A DNA stretch of 64,000 bases from Candidatus Brocadiaceae bacterium (GTDB lineage Bacteria; Planctomycetota; Brocadiia; SM23-32): the NCBI GenBank assembly GCA_012728835.1, contig JAAYEJ010000012.1, positions 1 through 64,000 on the forward strand. Direction: 5' to 3'. Both the position numbers and the translations under genes were made by a program. This document shows, in pieces, positions 16,303 through 25,114 of the stretch. Position 1 is the first letter of the stretch. Each line of letters opens with the position of its first letter. The notes below the pieces were generated by a model. It made no database searches. It worked only from the letters and a program-made list of their open reading frames with translations, and was not told where the DNA came from.

Positions 16303-19300
16303 ATGAGACGTGTTGATTTGGGGGCGATCGGCGTGTGCGTTGCCGCGATGGGCCTTCTATTCGTGGCCGCCCGGACGGCGGCGCAGGACGCGGGCGACGT
16401 GGTGCTGCCGGGCGGGGTGGAGGCAGTCTGGGATATGGAGGCGGCCGATCGTGAAGCCACCGCCACGCGGGAACGGATCTGCATCAACGGCCTGTGGCGT
16501 TTCCAGCCGGCCGGGGCCGAGGAGGAGCCCGTGCCGGTGCCCGACTCCGGCTGGGGCTACCTGAAGGTGCCGGGCCCCTGGCCGTCCGGCTCCGATGACT
16601 GCCAGGCCGTCTTCCCCGCGCCCCGGTGGGCCCACCTGCTGCCGAATCTGGACGTCGTCTGGCACGAGCGGGACGTGACCGTCCCGGCGGACTGGCAGGG
16701 ACGCCGCATCGCGCTTCACCTCCAGTGGATCAACTCCTACGCGCGCATCTTCGTCGACGGCCACGAGGCCGGGAGCGTGGTGTTCCCGGGCGGCGAGGCC
16801 GACCTGACGGAGTTCGTCACCCCGGGGCGGACGCACCGGCTGGCCCTGCAGGTCACCGCGCGGCGGCTCACGTCGGACCACTCCCGGCCGCTGCCGTCCG
16901 AACGCGGCCCGAACCAGGCCGGCGGCGGCCGCAACCGCGGCCTGATCGGCGACGTCTTCCTCGCCGGCACGCCGGCCGGAGCCCGCATTGACGACGTGCG
17001 GATCGACACCTCCGTTCGCGAGTGGCGCCTGACGGTCACCGCGCGGCTGGCCGGCCTGCAGGAAGGCGGGCGGTACGCCCTGCGCGCCCGCGTGCTGGAC
17101 GGCGACCAGGAGGTCCTGGCCGCTCAGAGCGAGCCGTTCACCGCCGGCGACGTGCAGGACGGGCGGTTTGCCTTCAGCGCGCCGTGGCAGGCCCCGAAGC
17201 TCTGGGATACCGAGACTCCCGAGAACATCTATCGCATCGGCGTCGAGCTGTGGGATGGTGGGCGGCTGGCGGACGCCTGCCTGCCGGTGCGGTTCGGGTT
17301 CCGCGAGTTCTGGGTGGACGGCCGTGACTTCTACCTGAACGGCGTGCGCACGGGCCTGCGGGCTCTGCCCATCGCAGCGGCCCAGACCAGTCCCGCCTAC
17401 GCCTGCTACGAGGGCGCGCGCGAGATCATCGAGCGCTACCAGTGGCTCGGGTTCAACGCCGCCTACACGCATAACTACGGGTGCACCCCGGGGGCGCACC
17501 TGAGCTTCGACGGGTTGCTGAACGCAGCGGACGACACGGGGCTGCTGCTCGCCTTCTCGCTGCCGCACATGAACGCCTACAACTGGTCGGACGACGCGGC
17601 GGCCCGCGCCTATGAGCGGCACCTGGAGCACTACGTGCGCCAGGCGCAGAACCACCCCAGCGTCGTCCTCTACAGCCAGAACCACAACTCGATTGCCTCC
17701 TCCGCCGACCAGAACCCCCTGGCGCTGCCGCACGGAGAGGCGCTGGAGTCGCATCCGAGGGTCCCGGTCGTCTACGAACGGGAGCATATCCTCCGTCGGT
17801 TCGACGGTACCCGGCCCGTCTACAATCACTCCGGCCCCTCCCGCCAAATCACCACGGTCAACTGCTATCTGAACTGGGTGCCGATGCAGGAGCGGGCCGA
17901 GTGGTTCCTGCCCTGGTCGGAGGAGGGGGACCGGGCGCTGTTCCTGGTCGAGTACGGCGAGCCGCTTATCTTCAGCTACTCTTCGGTGCGCGCCTCGTGG
18001 GCCGACTTCCGGAATCCCAGCCTGCACCAGCACTACTACACCGAATGGGGCGCCCAGCAGTGGGGTGACCGGTCCTTCGACCTGAGCGAGTATGAGAAGG
18101 CATGGCTGCGCTGGGAGGCCGGCCGCTGGCGCAGCGGGCAGCCCTTCCTGCGCTGGGACTACCCCATGCGCTATCCCTCGCGGGGAGAGGTCGGCGGGCT
18201 CTATGCGAACACCCTGAACCTGCGCGAGGTGCAGGCGGAGTACATCGCCCGGGCGTGGCCGGCATTCCGCACGCTGGGACTGTCCGGCTTCAACATCTGG
18301 CACGTCAGCGAGTCGGCCATGCTGACCGGAGACCCCCAGCCCGTCCTTCTGGAGACCGACTGGCGGTCCCTCCAGCGTCCCGGCCTGAGCGTGGACCGCA
18401 TCCCCGTGTCCGGCGGCCTGACCACCATGCTCGCGGCGGACCGCGGCGACTTCGAACTGAACGTCCGCGGCGAAGCCCTCCTGCGCTACAACCGGCCGCT
18501 GCTGGCCTATATCGGCGGCGCCCCGCAGCGCTTCACCGAACGCGGACACAACTTCCTGGCCGGCCAGACAGTGGAGAAGCAGGCCATCGTCGTCAACGAC
18601 GCGCGCCGGCCCGTGGAGTGTGCCTGTGAGTGGACGGTTGACCTGCCGCAGCCCGTCCGCGGAGCGGCCACCCTGCGCGTCCAGCCGGGCGAGAACGCAC
18701 GTGCGCCCATCCGGTTCGCGATTCCAGCCGGCGTGGCTCCGGGGTCCTACGAGATCACCATGACCGCCCGCTTCGACACGGGCGAGGTCCAGGACCATGC
18801 CTTCACAATCGACGTGATGCCGGCCCCGCAGCCGCCGGTGGTGAGAAGCCGCACCGCCCTGTTCGACCCGCACGGCCGGACGGCGCAGTTGCTCACCGAT
18901 CTGGGCGTGTCCTTCGACCTCGTGGAGGCCGATGCGGACCTGGCCGGCTACGAGGTGCTCATCCTCGGCAGGCAGGCGCTCAGGGTCGAAGACCCGGCTC
19001 CGGACCTCTCCGGCGTGCGGGACGGCCTGCGCGTGGTGGTGTTCGAACAGGAGTTCGCCGCGCTCGAGCGGCGGCTCGGGTTCCGCGTGCAGGAATACGG
19101 CCTCAGGCAGGCGTTCGCGCGTGTGGCGGACCATCCCATCCTGGCTGGCCTGCGCAACGAGAACCTGCACGACTGGCACGGCGAAGCCACGCTCGTGCCG
19201 CCGTACGTCGAGTCCGAGAGCCCGCGCCGGGACCCCCACATATTGTGGTGCGGCCTGGAGGTGCGGCGGCCCTTCCGTGCCGGCTGTTACGGCAACGTCT

Positions 19301-20700
19301 CGTCGGTCATGATCCACAAGCCGGCGCGCGGCGACTTCCTGCCGCTCGTCGACGGCGGCTTCGGTCTGCAGTACAGCCCCCTGATGCTCTACCGCGAAGG
19401 GCGGGGCGTCGTCGTGTTCTGTCAGATGGACGTGACGGGTCGCAGCCAGGCCGACCCGGCGGCCCGGAGGCTGGCCGCCAATATCCTGTCCTACGTGGAC
19501 TCCTACGAGCCGCGGCCCGAGCGCCGCGCGCTCTACGCGGGCAACGCAGATGGCCTGCGCTACCTGCAGGCCGCCGGCGCCGACGTCGCTCCTTACGACG
19601 GGCAGCCGCCCGACGCCGAACGGGACGTCCTCGTGGTTGCCGGCACCGAACCGGTGCCGCAGGCCGACCGGCTGCGCGCCTGGGTGCAGGCGGGCGGGCG
19701 GCTGCTGGCGCTCGGTGCGGACCAGGCGGTGGCCGAATCCGTCCTGCCGTTCCCCATTCGCATCGAGAACGGGGAGCATATCTCCTCCTACTTCGAGCCC
19801 GAGCCGGCCGGCTCATTGCTTGCGGGCATCGGGGGCGGCGATCTGCTGAACCGGGACCCGCGCGCCCTGCCCCTGGTGGTCGATGGCGTGCGGCGGATCG
19901 GCAACGGCGTGCTGGCCGAGGCGGGGGACGCCCCCGTGGCCTTCTGCCAGATGCTGCCCTGGCAGTTCGACTACGAGGCGCTTCCGAACACGAAGAGGAT
20001 GTTCCGGCAGTCCGGCTTCGTTCTCAGCCGGCTGCTGGGCAACATGGGCGTGCGGCTGGAGACGCCGCTGCTGGATCGGTTCGGCAGCCCGCTGGTGCTT
20101 CCGCCTCAGCCACCGGCCGAGTATACGGAGACCGTGCGGATCGAGCGCGAGGACCGGGCGATCCGCCTGCCCCGTCGCTGGCGGGGGTTGCCGCTTTCGT
20201 CGGGAGAGGCGCCCCAGGGCTGGACCGACCCGGGCTTCGATGACACGGCCTGGCGCGACATCGCCGTGCCCGGCACCTGGGAGGACCAGTCCGGGGACCT
20301 TGCCGAGTTCGACGGCACCTTCCTCTACCGGGTGCGAGTCAACGTGCCGACGGAGATCGCCGCCGGAGACGCGCTCCTCGTGCTCGGTGCGATCGACGAC
20401 GAGGACCTCACCTACGTGAACGGCCGCCTGGTCGGCTCCACCACTCAGGAGACGAACCCGCGCGACTACTGGCAGGCAGCGCGACGCTATCGCCTGCCGG
20501 CGGGCACGCTCGTGGCCGGCGACAACGTGATCGCCGTCCGGGTCGTGGACCTGCGTCAGTCCGGCGGGATCATGGGGTTCCGGAGCATACCCGACGTGCC
20601 GCCCCTGCAGTCGCTCCGGGAGAACCGGCGCTGGCTGGACGGCCTGTACCTGGACGAACCGGATCCGGAGGACGATCCCTACCGTTACTTCCGCTGGTGA
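16303..20700 (+). CDS. giant secreted GH2-like glycoside hydrolase, paralogue 1
   Basis: A 1465-residue exported protein. After a signal peptide (about 1-28) come a GH2 sugar-binding jelly roll (INGLWRFQP, KVPGPWP, INSYARIFVDGHEAG), a sandwich domain and a TIM barrel. The nucleophile region is LFLVEYGEP with E550. At the acid/base site, where GH2 enzymes have GNE, the motif is NHPSVVLYSQNHNS, putting N462 where Glu is expected. Two ThuA/amidotransferase-like domains follow (from about 845), then a second jelly roll (about 1290-1440) and a terminal motif ending DDPYRYFRW. ATG 16303 has GGAGAGA upstream. It is clearly paralogous to the protein at 27558. Fold is confident; whether it is a hydrolase or a binding protein is not. 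Confidence 0.8.
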   Translation: MRRVDLGAIGVCVAAMGLLFVAARTAAQDAGDVVLPGGVEAVWDMEAADREATATRERICINGLWRFQPAGAEEEPVPVPDSGWGYLKVPGPWPSGSDDCQAVFPAPRWAHLLPNLDVVWHERDVTVPADWQGRRIALHLQWINSYARIFVDGHEAGSVVFPGGEADLTEFVTPGRTHRLALQVTARRLTSDHSRPLPSERGPNQAGGGRNRGLIGDVFLAGTPAGARIDDVRIDTSVREWRLTVTARLAGLQEGGRYALRARVLDGDQEVLAAQSEPFTAGDVQDGRFAFSAPWQAPKLWDTETPENIYRIGVELWDGGRLADACLPVRFGFREFWVDGRDFYLNGVRTGLRALPIAAAQTSPAYACYEGAREIIERYQWLGFNAAYTHNYGCTPGAHLSFDGLLNAADDTGLLLAFSLPHMNAYNWSDDAAARAYERHLEHYVRQAQNHPSVVLYSQNHNSIASSADQNPLALPHGEALESHPRVPVVYEREHILRRFDGTRPVYNHSGPSRQITTVNCYLNWVPMQERAEWFLPWSEEGDRALFLVEYGEPLIFSYSSVRASWADFRNPSLHQHYYTEWGAQQWGDRSFDLSEYEKAWLRWEAGRWRSGQPFLRWDYPMRYPSRGEVGGLYANTLNLREVQAEYIARAWPAFRTLGLSGFNIWHVSESAMLTGDPQPVLLETDWRSLQRPGLSVDRIPVSGGLTTMLAADRGDFELNVRGEALLRYNRPLLAYIGGAPQRFTERGHNFLAGQTVEKQAIVVNDARRPVECACEWTVDLPQPVRGAATLRVQPGENARAPIRFAIPAGVAPGSYEITMTARFDTGEVQDHAFTIDVMPAPQPPVVRSRTALFDPHGRTAQLLTDLGVSFDLVEADADLAGYEVLILGRQALRVEDPAPDLSGVRDGLRVVVFEQEFAALERRLGFRVQEYGLRQAFARVADHPILAGLRNENLHDWHGEATLVPPYVESESPRRDPHILWCGLEVRRPFRAGCYGNVSSVMIHKPARGDFLPLVDGGFGLQYSPLMLYREGRGVVVFCQMDVTGRSQADPAARRLAANILSYVDSYEPRPERRALYAGNADGLRYLQAAGADVAPYDGQPPDAERDVLVVAGTEPVPQADRLRAWVQAGGRLLALGADQAVAESVLPFPIRIENGEHISSYFEPEPAGSLLAGIGGGDLLNRDPRALPLVVDGVRRIGNGVLAEAGDAPVAFCQMLPWQFDYEALPNTKRMFRQSGFVLSRLLGNMGVRLETPLLDRFGSPLVLPPQPPAEYTETVRIEREDRAIRLPRRWRGLPLSSGEAPQGWTDPGFDDTAWRDIAVPGTWEDQSGDLAEFDGTFLYRVRVNVPTEIAAGDALLVLGAIDDEDLTYVNGRLVGSTTQETNPRDYWQAARRYRLPAGTLVAGDNVIAVRVVDLRQSGGIMGFRSIPDVPPLQSLRENRRWLDGLYLDEPDPEDDPYRYFRW

Positions 20701-20741
20701 CGTGCCGACGTGAGACATCTGGGATTGAAGGAGGACGCTGC

Positions 20742-21908
20742 ATGGCGCTCAACGTGGGATTCGGGACGTACGGCATCACCCCGCCGCTCGGCGTCAGGAT
20801 GGCGGGCTACTTCCAGCGTGTCGGCGTGGCCGAGGACGTGCATGACGAACTGACCGCGCGGTCGATCGCGTTCGAATCGGGGCGGGCGCCGGCGATCCTG
20901 TGCGTCGCCGACGTGTGCATGATGCCGCAGTCGTGTGTGGACGGCGTGTGCGGCCATCTGGGCGAGCGCATCGGCGTGCCGCCGGACCGCATCGTCGTGG
21001 CCTCGACTCACACCCACTCCGGTCCGGCCCTGCATGGTCCGGGCAGCGCCTACGGGGAGCTGCTCCCGAAGCTGGTCGCCGGCGCCGGCGAACTCGCATG
21101 GAAGCGCCGGGCGCCCGCCCGCCTCTCCTACGGCACGACAAAGGCCGAAGGCCTCTGCATCAACCGCCGTTCCCTGCGCGGACCGGTGGACGAGGAGGTC
21201 ATCTTCCTGACGGTCGAGGACGAGGGCGGGCGGATCGCCGGCGTTCTGTTCGCCTTCAGCCTGCACGGCGTCATCATGGGGCACGTGAACCTCAGCATCT
21301 CGGCCGACTACATCGGCGTCGCACGCCGCGTCGTCGAGGCGGCCCTGCCCGGTGCCGCCGTCGTGTTCGGCACCGCGCCGTCGGGCGACGCCAATCCCCT
21401 GACGCCCTCCGTGCGCAAGCTCCTGGACGAGCACGGCGAGGCCTGGTACACGGACGATCCGCTGACCGGCATCTACGACCGGAGCAGCGGCACGTTCGAA
21501 GAGGTCGAGCTGCTCGGCACGAAGCTGGGGCAAGCGGTCGTGGACGCCCTCGGATCCCGCGAACCCGTGGAGAACGCCGCGGTGCGGACGCGGCGCTGGA
21601 CTGTGGACGTCGGCGCCGAGGGGGGGATGGAGGTTCCCCTGACGGCGTTCGAACTGGGGGACGTGACGATCGTCTCGTTCCCGGGCGAGCAGTTCGTCGA
21701 GACGGGAGCGACCGTCAAGCAGATGCTCCGCAAGGCCGGGCGGCGTCCCATGGTGCTGAGCCACGCGGGCCCGCTGGTCTACGTGCCGCCGAAGTCCGAA
21801 TGGGCGAAGGGCGGCTACGAGATCGTCCTGGCGCGCCGCCGCAAGCTGGCCCCGGACGCCCAGGAGCGGCTCGTCGACAGCATCCGCCGCGAACTCTCGC
21901 TGCCGTGA
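20742..21908 (+). CDS. neutral/alkaline ceramidase N-terminal-domain-like protein
   Basis: A 388-residue protein resembling the N-terminal half of neutral non-lysosomal ceramidases. It opens with FGTYGITPPLGVRMAGY, has the zinc-site motif STHTHSGPAL (near residue 88) and a serine motif APSGDANPLTP (S214). The C-terminal ceramidase domain is missing, as is common for bacterial relatives of unknown substrate. No signal peptide is evident. ATG 20742 follows AAGGAGG by 7 nt, and the gene starts 41 nt after the GH2-like gene, so it is probably the last gene of that cluster. The likely chemistry is amide hydrolysis of an N-acyl lipid or sugar; this is inferred. Confidence 0.75.
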   Translation: MALNVGFGTYGITPPLGVRMAGYFQRVGVAEDVHDELTARSIAFESGRAPAILCVADVCMMPQSCVDGVCGHLGERIGVPPDRIVVASTHTHSGPALHGPGSAYGELLPKLVAGAGELAWKRRAPARLSYGTTKAEGLCINRRSLRGPVDEEVIFLTVEDEGGRIAGVLFAFSLHGVIMGHVNLSISADYIGVARRVVEAALPGAAVVFGTAPSGDANPLTPSVRKLLDEHGEAWYTDDPLTGIYDRSSGTFEEVELLGTKLGQAVVDALGSREPVENAAVRTRRWTVDVGAEGGMEVPLTAFELGDVTIVSFPGEQFVETGATVKQMLRKAGRRPMVLSHAGPLVYVPPKSEWAKGGYEIVLARRRKLAPDAQERLVDSIRRELSLP

Positions 21909-22036
21909 CCGCCGGTCCGGAGGAACGGGCATCGACGAGTCCGGCCGGATCACGGCGAATCTGATCTCGGGGCGCTTCGGCGTTCCCTGTGAGCGCCCGG
22001 CGCCGCACGCCTGCACTCAGCGACGCATGGCCGTGT

Positions 22037-23620
22037 CTACGGAACCTGACGCGCGCGCTCGACCAGGTCTACGGCGCCGGCGCGGAGTTCGTCCGGCGCC
22101 GGCATGGCGCCGGCGCGCATGAGCTCGGCGATGGCGCCCATCTCGGCGTCGCGGTAGACGGCACAGGCCGCACGCACCTGGCCGTCGCGAACGTAGTGCA
22201 CCAGGAAGCCGCTGCCGGAGGCGACGTCGCCGTCCACGATGGTCTCGTCCCATTCCGGCGCGTGGCCCACCCAGGCCAGGTTCACGCCGCCCTGGGCCGT
22301 CCAGAAGAAGGGCGTGTCGTCGTAGCGGGCCCGGCGGCCCGCCATGTTCAGGCCCGCCACGCGCCCGAGCTGCATCGCCAGGCGCCAGTGCTCTATACGG
22401 ACCGGCTCGCCCGTGCGGGGGGCCGGGAAGCGGGCGATGTCGCCGGCCGCCCAGAGGCCGTCCGCAACCTGCATGGCGGCATCGACGGTGACGCTCCCGT
22501 CGGCGTTCAACTGCACGCCCCGCAGGTAGTCGGTCACAGGCTCCGCACCGATCCCGACGACGACGAGGTCGGCGGGCAGGCGCTCCCCGCCCCGCAGGAC
22601 GACCGCCTCCACGTGCCCGTCGCCCTCGAAGCGCTCCGGGGCGCTCCCGAGCCGGAATCGGATGCCGTTCTTCTCCTGAAGCCCCTGCAGCGCCGCCCCC
22701 ACCTGCCGGCCCAGAACGCGTTCCATGGGCACGGATTCCGGTGCGACGACCGTGACGGTCTTCCCCTCCTCTATCAGGCCGGCTGCGACCTCCATGCCGA
22801 TGAACCCGCCGCCGACCACGACGATGTCGTTCGCACCGCCGGCCGCCGCGCGGAGCGCCTCGGCGTCGGCCAGGCTGCGCAGCGTCCGGACGCCCGGCAG
22901 GTCCATCCCTTCGACGGGCAGACGCCGCGGCCGTGAACCGGTGGCCAGGAGGCACGCGTCGTACCGGATCGACTCGCGCCCGTCCATGGTGACGCGCTGC
23001 GCCTGGGGCTCGACGGCGGTGACTTCGCGTTCCGTGAGCAGCTCGACGCCGTGCCGGCGGTAGAAGTCGTCCGGACGGAGGGCCACCGCGGACGGGTCGT
23101 CCTTGGACAGGACCCCCTTGCTCAGTTCCGTGCGATCGTAGGGGCCCCGGTCCTCGCGGGTGACCATGACGATGCGCCCCTGGTAGCCGGCCTGCCGGAG
23201 CGCCTCGAGGGCCGCGCCGGCGGCCGCGCCGCCGCCGACGATGACGAACGTGCGCCCGTCCGCCTGCGGATCGAACGGTACCGTCTCGGGCAGGCGGTGG
23301 GGCGCGGCGTCTTCCGGGATGTCGACGATGACGTCTTCGTCATGGACGCGGACGTCGAACTGCTGGAGGGAATCCATGGCCGGCGGCTGCAGCACGTCCC
23401 CCGTGCGGGCGCAGAAGCACGCCTGATGCCACGGGCAGCGCACGTGCCCGCCGTGCAGGACGCCCTCCTCCAGGGGCGCGCCGTGGTGCGTGCACTCCGC
23501 GCTCACCGCAGAGAGCCGGCCGCCCTGGTTGACGATCAGGAGTCTCCGCCCGTCCACCTCCACCGCCGCCATCCGTCCGTCCGCGAACTCGTTGCGTCTG
23601 CCCACTATGTGTTCGGCCAT
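22037..23620 (-). CDS. Rieske-domain FAD-dependent NAD(P)H oxidoreductase (AIFM3-like)
   Basis: A 527-residue fusion. Residues 1-105 form a Rieske [2Fe-2S] domain with the ligand pairs CTHHG (C43, H45) and CPWHQ (C62, H65). A pyridine-nucleotide-disulfide oxidoreductase follows: the FAD-binding VIVGGGAAAGAALEAL (near 127), the GPYDRTELSK segment, the NAD(P)-binding VVGGGFIGMEVAAGL (near 270), and LWAAGDIARFP near 395 contacting FAD. It would pass electrons from NAD(P)H through FAD to the Rieske centre or an external acceptor. The start lies 28 nt after folE on the same strand, so it is probably cotranscribed with the folate genes. The physiological acceptor is unknown. Confidence 0.88.
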   Translation of the reverse strand: MAEHIVGRRNEFADGRMAAVEVDGRRLLIVNQGGRLSAVSAECTHHGAPLEEGVLHGGHVRCPWHQACFCARTGDVLQPPAMDSLQQFDVRVHDEDVIVDIPEDAAPHRLPETVPFDPQADGRTFVIVGGGAAAGAALEALRQAGYQGRIVMVTREDRGPYDRTELSKGVLSKDDPSAVALRPDDFYRRHGVELLTEREVTAVEPQAQRVTMDGRESIRYDACLLATGSRPRRLPVEGMDLPGVRTLRSLADAEALRAAAGGANDIVVVGGGFIGMEVAAGLIEEGKTVTVVAPESVPMERVLGRQVGAALQGLQEKNGIRFRLGSAPERFEGDGHVEAVVLRGGERLPADLVVVGIGAEPVTDYLRGVQLNADGSVTVDAAMQVADGLWAAGDIARFPAPRTGEPVRIEHWRLAMQLGRVAGLNMAGRRARYDDTPFFWTAQGGVNLAWVGHAPEWDETIVDGDVASGSGFLVHYVRDGQVRAACAVYRDAEMGAIAELMRAGAMPAPDELRAGAVDLVERARQVP

Positions 23621-23648
23621 GAGGCCCCCCCCTGTCCGTTCGCCTCGG

Positions 23649-24218
23649 TTACCAGTCGACCCGGCGGTTGATGATATTCAGGAACTCGGCCCTGGTGGCC
23701 GGGTCCTCGTGGAAGCTGCCCAGCACGGTCGACGTCTGCATCACGCTGCTCTGCTTCTCGACACCGCGCATCATCATGCACAGGTGGCGGCATTCCATGA
23801 CGACGCCCACCCCCTCGGCCCCGACCGCTTCGCTGATCTCCTGCGCGATGCTCTGTGTGAGCCGCTCCTGGATCTGGAGCCGGCGCGCGTGCACGTCGAC
23901 CAGCCGCGCCAGCTTGCTGACCCCCAGCACCTGGTCGTGGGCGATGTAGCCGATGTGGCACCGCCCGAAGAACGGCAGCATGTGATGCTCGCACAGGCTG
24001 TAGACCTCGATGTCGCGGGCGATGATCATGTTGTTGGTCGTCGAGGCGAACAGCGCGTGGTTGATGACCTCCTTGGGGTCGGCGCGGTATCCGCTCGACA
24101 GGAACTCATAGGCTCGGGCCACGCGCATCGGTGTCTTGAGCAGGCCCTCGCGGTCGGGGTCCTCCCCGATCTCGATCAGCAGCTCCCTGACCAGCTCGGC
24201 CACTCTCTCTACGTTCAC
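23649..24218 (-). CDS. folE: GTP cyclohydrolase I
   Basis: A 189-residue enzyme that converts GTP to 7,8-dihydroneopterin triphosphate, the first step of the pterin branch of folate synthesis. Family motifs are present: GLLKTPMRVARAYEFL near residue 25, SLCEHHMLPFFGRCHIGY (a zinc cysteine and catalytic His), GVSKLARLVDVHARRLQIQERLT and ECRHLCMMMRG with the second zinc cysteine. GTG 24218 overlaps the folK stop as GTGA, with GGAGG 8 nt before it. The gene is complete and of normal length for a bacterial FolE. Confidence 0.95.
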   Translation of the reverse strand: MNVERVAELVRELLIEIGEDPDREGLLKTPMRVARAYEFLSSGYRADPKEVINHALFASTTNNMIIARDIEVYSLCEHHMLPFFGRCHIGYIAHDQVLGVSKLARLVDVHARRLQIQERLTQSIAQEISEAVGAEGVGVVMECRHLCMMMRGVEKQSSVMQTSTVLGSFHEDPATRAEFLNIINRRVDW

Positions 24219-24745
24219 CGCGCGATCCTCCGTCTGAGTTGGTCGGTCAAATGCGGCAGCGGTTCCAGTCCCTGCGTGTCCCGGCAGACGGGCAGATCCG
24301 CAAGGCGTCCGTCCGTGCCGGGCAGCGGCAGGTCGGGGGCCAGTTCGGCCAGCGGCACGGCCAGAAACGGCCGGCGTCGGATGTCCGGGTCCGGGCAGAC
24401 AAGGTCCGGCTCTTCGATGACGGCGTTGCCGAACAGGGCGATGTCCAGGTCGATCGGCCGGGCGGCGCACGCGTCGTCCGTGCGCACCCGCCCCAGGCGC
24501 CGTTCGATCTCCCGCAGGACGGCGTACTTCAGGTCCCGGGCCGTCCGGTCCGTCTCGATCCGCCAGACGCCGTTGACGAACGGCGGTTGCCCGGGCCGAT
24601 CGACCGGCGCGGCGCGATACATGGTCGAGACGGCCTTCACGCGCACCTCCTGCAGCAACAGGTCCAGGGCGGCCGGGACGTTCCGCGCGGGCTCGATGTT
24701 CGAGCCGACGGCGACGAAGGCATCCACCCGGCGGCCGTTCGGCAT
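24215..24745 (-). CDS. folK: 2-amino-4-hydroxy-6-hydroxymethyldihydropteridine pyrophosphokinase
   Basis: A 176-residue HPPK. It transfers pyrophosphate from ATP to 6-hydroxymethyldihydropterin. The N-terminal VAVGSNIEPARNVPAAL matches the family GSN start, and ARPIDLDIALFG contains the magnesium-binding Asp pair. RRRPFLAVPLAELAPD corresponds to the late conserved R-x-F/H-x-L-x-P-L block. ATG 24745 lies 3 nt after folB, with GGGAG upstream. Its end overlaps the folE start. Slightly longer than E. coli FolK because of a C-terminal helix. Confidence 0.93.
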   Translation of the reverse strand: MPNGRRVDAFVAVGSNIEPARNVPAALDLLLQEVRVKAVSTMYRAAPVDRPGQPPFVNGVWRIETDRTARDLKYAVLREIERRLGRVRTDDACAARPIDLDIALFGNAVIEEPDLVCPDPDIRRRPFLAVPLAELAPDLPLPGTDGRLADLPVCRDTQGLEPLPHLTDQLRRRIAR

Positions 24746-24748
24746 TCC

Positions 24749-25114
24749 TCAGCGCTCCCGTGAGATCTCCACCGCCACGCTGCGGGCGAAACGGAGCGCC
24801 CCCGGCTTCTCCAGCGTGACGTCGACCCGCCGCACGCGCGGGTCCTCCAGGCAGGCGTCCGCCACGGCCTGGGCCAGCGTCTCCAGGAGCCCGTATGCCG
24901 AGGCCTCGACCAATTCGATCACCCGTTTCTTGATGGCCACGTAGTCCACCGTATCTTCCAGGGCATCGCCGGCGCAAGCGGCCCGGAGGTCGGCATGCAG
25001 GGTGATGTTCAGCAGGACGTTCTGGAGCGCCTCGCGTTCCCATTCGCGCACGCCGATCACGCAGCGCAGCAGCAGGTCCCGGATGTGGATGCGGTCGAGC
25101 CGTTCAGCCTCCAT
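24749..25114 (-). CDS. folB: dihydroneopterin aldolase
   Basis: A 121-residue FolB that cleaves dihydroneopterin to 6-hydroxymethyldihydropterin and glycolaldehyde. The family pattern is clear: IHIRDLLLRCVIGVREWEREALQ, LNITLHADLRAA, DALEDTVDYVAI and LLETLAQAVADACL (pterin-anchoring Glu), then VTLEKPGALRFARSVAVEI with the catalytic Lys. The ATG at 25114 overlaps the 3' end of the upstream SDR gene by 11 nt, so translation is probably coupled. Normal length for the family. Confidence 0.93.
   Translation of the reverse strand: MEAERLDRIHIRDLLLRCVIGVREWEREALQNVLLNITLHADLRAACAGDALEDTVDYVAIKKRVIELVEASAYGLLETLAQAVADACLEDPRVRRVDVTLEKPGALRFARSVAVEISRER

Noticed and set aside
16357-19779. A 1140-codon open frame on the minus strand across giant GH2-like paralogue 1
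   Set aside because: Antisense shadow with low-complexity composition; the plus-strand frame carries recognisable GH2 motifs and aligns with a paralogue.
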